In this document: piece by piece, positions 57,530 to 64,000 of the stretch
How positions within the stretch are numbered: the stretch's first letter is position 1
Layout of the letters: each line of letters starts with the position of its first letter
NCBI GenBank assembly: GCA_019454045.1
Contig: SKCR01035568.1
Span: 62,001-126,000, forward strand
DNA length: 64,000 nucleotides
Origin: Zanthoxylum bungeanum
Taxonomy: Eukaryota; Streptophyta; Magnoliopsida; Sapindales; Rutaceae
Reading direction: 5' to 3'
Program-made: the position numbers and the translations under genes
The notes under the pieces: model-generated
Seen by the model: only the letters and a program-made list of their open reading frames with translations
Database searches by the model: none
What the model was told of the DNA's origin: nothing

Positions 57530-58946
57530 CTATTCTTTTTCATTTGCTTCTTTTTCCTCCATCTGTTGCTTTGTTTCTTTTGGAACTTCCTCAGCAGTTG
57601 TTTTGGCTCCAACATCTTTGTTGATTTCAGTACCGTTTTTTAACATGATGGCATGACACTGCTCCTTTCCCATGTTCCTTGGATTTGGTTTTGTGTTGCT
57701 GGGAAGATTCCCTGGCGGTCTGTAATTTTGAGCATTAGCCAGTTGTCCGATTTGATTCTCCAGTGCTTTGATGGAAACAGATTGGCTCTGAATCATAGCA
57801 TCGTACTTTTTAAGTGAGTCAGCACTTCTGCTATTCCTGTTCATTTACCTGCTCATGGCCTTTGTTCTATTGCTGGAATCCAGGTGGTGGATAGTTCTGT
57901 TGTCCTGAATTGTTGCTCCATGAAAAATTGGGATGATTCCTCCACCCTTGGTTGTAGGTGTTAGAATATGGATTATTCCCATGTCTGTTGAAATTGTTGA
58001 CAAAATTCACCGTTTCTTCAAGTTGGTTTGGTTTTGGTGCTCCTCCATATGGTGAACTTGTGGATCTAGTGATAAGAGTCTCCATGAATTTGCATATCTG
58101 ATCCAGCTTGGCGTTGACTGCTGTATTGGCTCCACTTTCATAAATTCCTGCAATTCTTTGGATCATGCTTCTTTCTGTTGGCCACAAGGAATTGTTGTTG
58201 GCCATTTCTTCGATTAGGTCCCAGGCTTGATCTTCTCCTTTCGCCATTAAAGCTCCTCCAGCAGCAGCATCGATTGTGGTTCTCATTATTCCAGAAAGTC
58301 CATTATAGAATGTTTGGACTTGAAGCCATTTTGGAATCTCATGGTGAGGACATTTTCGGAGCAAATATTTGTACCTTTCCCAAGCTTCGTAGAGAGTTTC
58401 CGAGTCTTGTTGTATAAAGGATGTGATGTCATTCCTCAACTTTCCAGTTCTGGCTGGTGGAAAGTACTTTGCAAGAAATTTGGTGGCTAAAGTGTTTCAA
58501 GTTGTGATAGAACCTACTGGTAGTGAATGTAGCCAAGCTTTAGCTCTGTCCTTCAAGGAGTATGGGAAAACATTTAGTCTCATTGCTTCTTCAGCTTCTC
58601 GGTTGTAATTGAAAGTGCCGCAAACTTCCAGGAAGTTGCTGATGTGGGCATTAGGATCTTCAGTTGCATTCCCCCCAAACTGAACTGACTGCAGAATCAT
58701 CTGAATGCATGTTTTGAAGTCACCCGCATTTTCTGGTAAGGGAGGAAGTACAATACAAGAAATGAGTCTGTCAACCACCGGAATGGTTCTGTCTCGAATG
58801 GGAATTAGTGGTGCAACCTCCAAAGGTTCAGGTTCCATGTTGACTAAAGCTTCTTGGCCTTCTCGTCTTTCCCTTCTCAACTGTCTGATGGTTCTTTCAA
58901 TTTTCGGGTCAAGCGGTCGAAGTTCAAAGCTACTGGTTCATCTCAT
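57530..58946 (-). pseudogene. gag of element E
   Basis: The likely start is an ATG at 58946, followed by a TGA at codon 3. It then reads FELRPLDPKIERTIRQL, PNAHISNFLEVCGTFNYN and AKAWLHSLPVGSITT. A TGA replaces the usual Trp after SITT, and the frame continues FLAKYFPPARTGKLRNDIT and DSETLYEAWERYKYLLRKC. It ends near NNPYSNTYNQGWRNHPNFSW and PPGFQQ, strong hallmarks of Athila/Tat Gag. After a stop at 57867 and a frameshift, the ALENQIGQLA region follows. Most breaks are TGG-to-TGA type. Gag would package the element RNA, so the element lost this function only recently. Confidence 0.88.
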
Positions 58947-59055
58947 GAAGTTTCTGAGAACCTGAAACACAAGAAAACAAAAACAATAAGTAAAAATAAA
59001 ATTAGATACAAGTAAAGGTATCTAGCCTTAAAACTAATAATGAAAGAAAAATAAG
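58947..59055 (-). other. Short leader of element E
   Basis: About 110 bp between primer-binding site and gag start, AT-rich, with no feature seen. Confidence 0.6.
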
Positions 59056-59073
59056 TCCCCGGCAACGGCGCCA
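59056..59073 (-). other. Primer-binding site of element E (tRNA-Asp)
   Basis: The plus strand reads TCCCCGGCAACGGCGCCA, the 3' end of plant tRNA-Asp including CCA. The minus strand is therefore a perfect 18-nt primer-binding site, 6 bases inside the 5' LTR. tRNA-Asp priming is typical for Athila/Tat elements. Confidence 0.93.
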
Positions 59074-59079
59074 AAAACT

Positions 59080-61169
59080 TAACCGGCGTAAACACACACG
59101 TATAACGCAAGCACACGTATCGTTCAAGTAGTATAAAAAGTATCGATCCCACGAGGACTTAAAACCTAATCTATTAATTTTATGACGTCAAATGATTACG
59201 AGTATCTAACAGGTTGATTGATTAATTTGAAATGGTGAAGATTTTAAATTTAAAAACAAATAAATAAAATTGCACGAAGGTAGGTTTAAGAAAATTCAAT
59301 ATTAAAAACTATCTAGGGTTGTGATTTCTTCCAATATCATTTTAAAGATGAAGTTGTTATTTTATGTTTGGGTAATAAATTGGTTTACTAACCTGAAACA
59401 CTAAATTATGCGAAAGCCTCTGTCGATGGTCAGACGCAAATATCCAGTTTAACCCAATTGAACCATATGTCTATGTCAACCAAATTATCTGGATTCATTA
59501 AGTTTAAGTTCCAATTATGGTTACCCCCGCCCGACAGGTATATGTCTATCATGTAAGGAAATCTATTAAAGGGTTATCTATCCCCAAGGAAGATCGTGGG
59601 CTATTAAGTCTAAGGCTGAAACCTAAAATTCATTTGTCAAGTTTATTTTAGATTTACCATATCAATCTTATTAGTGGCCAATTAACAAGACGCATTAAGC
59701 TTAAGACTTAATAAGTAAACCTTTAAATTACCCAAACTATAAAATAACCCTTTATAAACCGATGATATTAAAAGTCATCACAACCCCAGATAACTAATTT
59801 AGTTACAACACATAACTAGGGCTAGTAAAAACTTGAAAGTAAAAGACATAAAGTAAAAATGCTGAAAAGTAACTGCGGTAAAGTAAAAGCTGAAAAGTAA
59901 ATTACAATAAAATAAAATGCTAAGGTAAAAGGATCAACTTTTACTATTTACTATTTAGATATCTCCCTTAATATAATATATTAACTTGTGATTATCTTAC
60001 CAACCAGCCATATAGGCGGTAACCTGATTAAGTGAAATTAAGTCCAACCAGCCATAAAGGCGGAACCAAAATAAACCTGCCATATAGGCGGTAAGAAAAT
60101 TTAATTACCAACCGACCAATCTGGCGGTATCCTTGATTAGTCAGGTTTAAACCAGATTAAAATGAATTACCAACCGACCAATCTGGCGGTATCCTTTTTA
60201 AGTCAAATTTTAAATAGTGAATATATTATATTTAAGGGAGATTAATCTAAATAGCAATAGTAAAAGAAGTACCTTTCACCCTAGCATGGGGAAGTTACCT
60301 CCTCATGGTGAATAGTAAAAACTGTAAAAAAAAAAGTAAATTATTATTATTACAGAACGTAATTAAAATGTATTACAAAACTGAAATTAAAAGAAACTAG
60401 ATAGAAAACTCCATATTTACATCAGAGAAATTAGAGAGGAAGGTACATCTACAACTGAAACCTCGAGCTCAATTTATAGGCGCGGATAGGCTCTGGGCGT
60501 CGCGATGCTATAACCTTTGGCGTCGCAACGCCGGTGTCTTTTGGCGTGGCATGCTGAGGTGATGACGCGTGGCGATTCGGATAAGGAGATAAGGTGACAC
60601 GTGGCGAGGTGGCTAACAACTCAATTATTGTGCTGACGTGGCGACACGTGGCGAAAGGGAGTGTCGGCACCGTAGGATTGTGACACGTGGCACGCTGTGA
60701 TTGGTTGATGATGACGTGACGATGACGTGGCACTTTGACTTGGTCAACAGGTGATGTGGACGATGATATGGCAGACACGTGGAGTGACACGTGGCACACG
60801 TGGCGATGGCAATTGTCGGCACCGTAGGATGATGACACATGGCGCGGCGCACGTTAGCAGATCGGCTGTGATGGTGACACGTGGCACGGCGCACGTTAGC
60901 AAAGTCAAACTTCTCATTTTCTCACATGTGGACCCGGTGCATGTTAGCATGGACCCGGCGCATGTTAGGCTTTGCGACGCGCGAAATGACCATTTTGCCC
61001 TTTTCATCCGTTTTTACTGTTTTGGCCCCAAATCACCTCCAGAATGTCCTGAAACTTTATTTATCTACAAAATAACACAAAACACATCAAAATATTCATA
61101 AAACTCAAGAAACTATACAAAATATTAGGTCAAATGAGTGAGAAATAGTGATATAATTACCACTCATCA
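59080..61169 (-). repeat. 5' LTR of element E
   Basis: About 2.09 kb, matching the 3' LTR closely. On the minus strand it starts TGATGAGTGGTAATTATATC. The U3 has many ACGTGGC/CACGTG motifs (60590-60900). The TATA box is at 60471-60480. Imperfect 18-bp palindromes (ACCGnCC...) lie at 60000-60195, downstream of the TATA, hence in the transcript. Confidence 0.92.
60471..60480 (-). promoter_or_regulatory. TATA box of the element E 5' LTR
   Basis: Minus strand CCTATAAATT, at the same place as CTATAAATAG in LTR D. It would drive gag and the LOG-containing genomic RNA leftward. Confidence 0.7.
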
Positions 61170-61174
61170 GTCGT

Positions 61175-61644
61175 GATGCGTCGAAGATTACGACGTAAAA
61201 TACGGAGACAGCGACACGTGTCCTGGCGGCGTCGGTAGCTGAATGATTGTGCTGACGTGGCGATGACATGGCGATGTCGATTATCGGTAGCATGTGATGG
61301 TGACACGTGTTCGGCGCACGTTAGCATGATTTGCTGTGATATTGACATGTGGCAGACGCACGTTAGCAGATTCGGTGCGTTAACAAACTTCTCTGATTGG
61401 TCCATGTGTCCTGGCGTACATTAGCGGTCGCGACGCAGGCTGCGCGTCGCTACGTCCAAATGACAGTTTTGCCTTTTTTGTCTATTTTTCACTATTTTGG
61501 CCCCGAATCAACTCTAGAGAGTCCTGAAACTTTATTTATCTATAAAATAACATAAAACACATCAAAATATTCACAAAACTCAAGAAACTATACAAAATAT
61601 TAGGTCAAATGAGTGGGAAATAGTGATACATTTACCACTCATCA
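61175..61644 (-). repeat. U3 part of solo LTR H, right of element E
   Basis: This continues solo LTR H after element E and its GTCGT duplication. It matches the LTR fragment of element F (38494-38915) and the start of the E LTRs. It ends TTTACCACTCATCA, followed by the AACAT duplication and the G pol frame. Confidence 0.88.
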
Positions 61645-62390
61645 AACATAAACGTAGAAAAAGAGCTAGAATGTCTAAGTCATTTGGACCCGATTTTCTA
61701 CCATACTTGTTAGAAAATGAGCCTCATAGCTATAAAGAAGTAATGTCTTCGTCGGAGGCACCTTTGTGGAAAGAGGCTATCAATAGTGAGATTGATTTCA
61801 TCCTATAAAACCATACTTGGGAGTTGATTGATCTTCCTCCAGGTTGTAAGTCACTGGGCTACAAATGGATTTTCAAATGGAAGATGAAGCCGGATGGATC
61901 AATAGATAAGTACAAGGAAAGGCTTGTCATAAAAGGTTATAGGCAAAAAGAAGGCATTGATTACTTTGACACTTATTCACCAGTGACTCGTATCACGTCA
62001 ATAAGAATTCTCATAGCCATAACAGCTATATTTGGTCTTGAAATACATCAAATGGATGTAAAGATGACATTCTTAAATGGTGAACTGGATGAAGAGATTT
62101 ACATGGAACAGCCAGAAGGTTTCAATGTTCCTAGACAAGAACAAAAGGTGTGCAAACTAGTAAAATCCTTATACGGATTAAAACAAGCACATAAGCAATG
62201 GCATGAAAAATTTGACAAAGAGATGTTGTCAAGTGAGTTCAAAATCAATGAGTGTGATAAGTGTGTATACATCAAATCAACTCAAAAAGGATATGTCATT
62301 GTGTGTCTCTACGTAGATGATAAGCTGATCATTGGTAGTAATCATGAGATGATTTAGTCTACCAAGAAATTACTGACCAGCAAATTTGAT
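61645..62390 (+). pseudogene. Reverse transcriptase of element G
   Basis: The frame resumes after solo LTR H with KSFGPDFLPYLLENEP and APLWKEAINSEIDF. A TAA interrupts it at 61806. It then continues with the Copia RT core: WIFKWKMKPDGSIDKYKERL, DTYSPVTRITSIRILIA, QMDVKMTFLNGELDEEIYM and LYGLKQAHKQWHEKF. The catalytic box YVDD is intact (62310-62321). A TAG stops it at 62355. KMTFLNG replaces the usual KTAFLNG. Apart from the stops the 250-codon frame has no shift, so decay is mostly by point mutation. Confidence 0.9.
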
Positions 62391-63260
62391 ATGAAAGATT
62401 TAAGAATAGCTGATGTGATCTTAGGAATTAAGATCTCCAGAGAATTAGAAGGATATATATTATCTCAGACTTACTATGTTGAGAAGATACTTCAGAAATA
62501 TAATAAAGGAGATCTAAATATGGCTAGAACTCTGATAGACCTAACTCTTCATTTATCAAATAATACTGGCTCAAGCGTATCGTAACTAGAGTATTCGAGA
62601 ATCATCGGAAGTCTGATGTATCTCACAAATTGCACACGACCTGATATCGCTCAAGCTGTAAACAGGCTTAGCAAATATACGAGTAATCCAAGACATAACC
62701 ATTGGAAAGCCATAGTAAGAGTTTTGAGGTATCTAAGAGAAACTTCAAATTATGGTCTGTATTATATGAGATATCCTATTTTTCAAGAGGGATACAACGA
62801 TACTAACTGAGTGTCTGATATAGTGGATTCCAAATCTACAAGTGGATTTATTTTCACACTTGGTGGTGCAGCCGTGTCATGGAAATCCTCGAGGCAAACA
62901 TGTATTGCCCGGTCTACTATGGAATCAGAGTTCATAGCATTAGACAAAACAACGGAAGAAGCGGAATGGCTTCAAAATTTCCTGGAGGATATTCCAAATT
63001 TGCCCAAACTGGTGCCAACGATAAGCATACATTGTGATAGTCAATCGGCTATTGGGAGAGCCCAAAATACAATGTATAATGGTAAGTCTCGACACATACG
63101 TCGCATACATAATATCATACGACAACTGCTCTCAAGTGGTATAATATCAATTGATTATGTGAAATCAAAGGAAAACCTAGCGGATCCACTTACTATAGGT
63201 TTACCTAGAGAGCAAGTTGAGAAGTCATCGAGGGGAATGGGCTTGAAGCCTATAAATTAA
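62391..63260 (+). pseudogene. RT thumb and RNase H of element G
   Basis: Same frame as the RT. It contains KDLRIADVILGIKISRE, EYSRIIGSLMYLTNCTRPDI and NHWKAIVRVLRYLRET. Stops at 62583 (TAA, where CAA is usual) and 62808 (TGA, where TGG is usual) break it. RNase H then follows: [65 protein letters not shown] and KENLADPLT. It ends [11 protein letters not shown] and TAA at 63258. These are hallmarks of Ty1/Copia. Confidence 0.9.
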
Positions 63261-63831
63261 GAATTGTCACTGTGGAAACCCAACCTAGCTGACTGGAGAT
63301 CCCAAGTTCTAGGTTCAAAAGGGACAACTGAAACTTTATGCAATTCAAAACAAGCACTGTAGAGTTTTATACTCTTTCCCATTCCAATAATGACGCAGAG
63401 TGCTGTCTGTCAAAGCTAGGATAAGCTAATACTTTTAATGATCACTATATTAGAAGAAGAGTCCTAATGGGTAAAGACAGATTACCTCTTCATAGTAGAT
63501 CACCTATTTCAAGTAAGAAGTGAGGTCGCTTCCATGGGATTTTACATGCTGACTTTCCTAAAGTGCTTGATGAATCCAGGACCAATGTTCATGGCCGAAA
63601 TGAACACAACCGTAGAACGGGAAATGGTCGAAGTAAAGCTATGTGTTGGCAATTGTCTTGGTTTACACCAACGGCAGAACAGTTCAAGACTATGGGTCAC
63701 TGTTTGCCAAGTAAATCTGATTGTCATTCACTAGGAAAGATTCAAGGCGAAAGCTACCTATTTCGATGCAGCTTTATTTCACGGAAACTCTCTCAAGTGT
63801 CTGCATTAATATTTAGTGAATTATTGGGGAT
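63261..63831 (+). other. 3' untranslated region of element G
   Basis: About 570 bp between RNase H and the 3' LTR. Short open frames on both strands overlap here without recognisable similarity. Next to the LTR, TTATTGGGGA is a weak polypurine tract. Confidence 0.6.
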
Positions 63832-64000
63832 TGTTGTAAATTCTCTAAATATAGAGTTTGGATGGAGGAGGGTCATGTCCCTTGAGTAGTGCCCTATAGA
63901 AAAGACACTAACATGTAGGGACATGTCCTCTAAAATTGAAAGAACACTCATTTAGGGTCCAAAGGGTTTAAGGAAGGGGTATAATCCTTAGGAGGGTTAC
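63832..64000 (+). repeat. Start of the 3' LTR of element G, cut by the window
   Basis: The first 169 bp match 1590-1760 with about 15 differences by eye. The outer stem of the inverted repeat in U3 (CATGTCCCT / AGGGACATG) is kept in both copies. Confidence 0.9.

Larger units (their letters stand above)
49221..61169 (-). mobile_element. Element E: complete Athila/Tat-type Gypsy retrotransposon carrying a LOG gene
   Basis: A perfect GTCGT duplication flanks it (49216-49220 and 61170-61174). On the minus strand it reads: 5' LTR, tRNA-Asp primer-binding site, gag, protease, an integrase C-terminal tail joined directly to protease, a GGGAGGCAACCCATG block, a small basic Cys-rich frame, LOG, 3' untranslated region, polypurine tract and 3' LTR. 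RT, RNase H and the integrase core are absent, so it must have moved with help from another element. The two LTRs differ by roughly 4-5% in the part I compared, so the insertion is not very old. Solo LTR D interrupts LOG. Confidence 0.92.
47884..61644 (-). mobile_element. Solo LTR H of the E/F Gypsy family, split by element E
   Basis: It starts on the minus strand at TGATGAGTGGTAAATG (61644) and ends ...CGTCGGTCA (47884). It is flanked by a perfect AACAT duplication (47879-47883 and 61645-61649) inside the G pol. With element E removed it is about 1.8 kb, a single LTR with no internal region. It is the most diverged LTR of its family here, consistent with being older than E. Confidence 0.9.
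1590..64000 (+). mobile_element. Host Ty1/Copia retrotransposon G, split by nested insertions and running off the window
   Basis: The LTR start TGTTGTAAATTCTC at 1590 reappears at 63832, and the two copies align to the window end with a few substitutions. Between them, pieces of one Copia gag-pol occur in order: gag N-part, gag middle, gag C-part with zinc knuckle, protease, integrase, reverse transcriptase and RNase H. Each is separated by a foreign element. At three breaks (J in gag, K in gag, H in pol) the reading frame joins again across the insertion and short target duplications flank the insert, so the pieces belong to one element. The coding sequence carries many nonsense codons, so the element is dead. 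The outer target duplication cannot be tested because the 3' LTR is cut by the window. Confidence 0.85.

Overview
The window is plant nuclear DNA, almost certainly from an angiosperm. It is AT-rich intergenic sequence made almost entirely of LTR retrotransposons inserted into one another. I see no intact host gene, no tRNA or rRNA gene and no CRISPR array. Plant origin is shown by Ty1/Copia pol remnants, Athila/Tat-type Ty3/Gypsy gag and protease, a tRNA-Asp primer-binding site, and plant LOG (cytokinin-activating enzyme) sequences. I cannot name the species.

The layout is a nested stack. The left edge (1-1317) is the 3' end and LTR of an old Copia-type element. From 1590 to beyond the window runs a host Copia element, here called G, on the + strand. 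Its 5' LTR starts at 1590 and its 3' LTR at 63832, and its gag-pol can be followed through the insertions at 14731-14932, 33931-34090, 36611-38493, 47436-47883 and 61645-63260. Inside G lie: element A (Copia, +, 2288-13932, TSD ATTAT); element J (Tat/Ogre-like Gypsy, -, 14933-33925, TSD GTCGT/TTCGT), which contains element B (Copia, -, 20934-30973, TSD CACAG); solo LTR K (34091-36610); a truncated Gypsy element F (-, 38494-47435), which contains truncated Copia element C (39325-44606); and a solo Gypsy LTR H (-, 47884-61644, TSD AACAT). H is split by complete Gypsy element E (-, 49221-61169, TSD GTCGT), and E is split by another solo LTR of its own family, D (+, 52958-55064, TSD GCCAC). The target-site duplications were read directly and fix the order of insertion.

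The most unusual content is in F and E. Both are Athila/Tat-type Gypsy elements that carry a sense-oriented, intronless LOG coding sequence between the end of pol and the 3' LTR, the place where some Athila elements keep an env-like gene. E also keeps gag, an aspartic protease and an integrase C-terminal tail fused by a deletion that removed reverse transcriptase, RNase H and the integrase core. Just upstream of LOG, E has a small basic, cysteine-rich reading frame that I do not recognise. Both LOG copies are now broken: one nonsense codon in F, and one nonsense codon plus the LTR insertion in E. The family LTR has an unusually dense promoter region, with many CACGTG boxes and two TGACG-N7-TGACG (as-1-type) elements upstream of a clear TATA box. 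I read this as a non-autonomous, gene-carrying retrotransposon family.

Other structure includes a 43-bp minisatellite of about 21 copies in the 3' LTR region of J, a 52-bp minisatellite in the leader of G, a serial array of short inverted repeats with 3-nt spacers in every LTR of the A/B/C family, a 155-bp near-perfect palindrome in K, and a 370-bp duplication of the G integrase on both sides of F.
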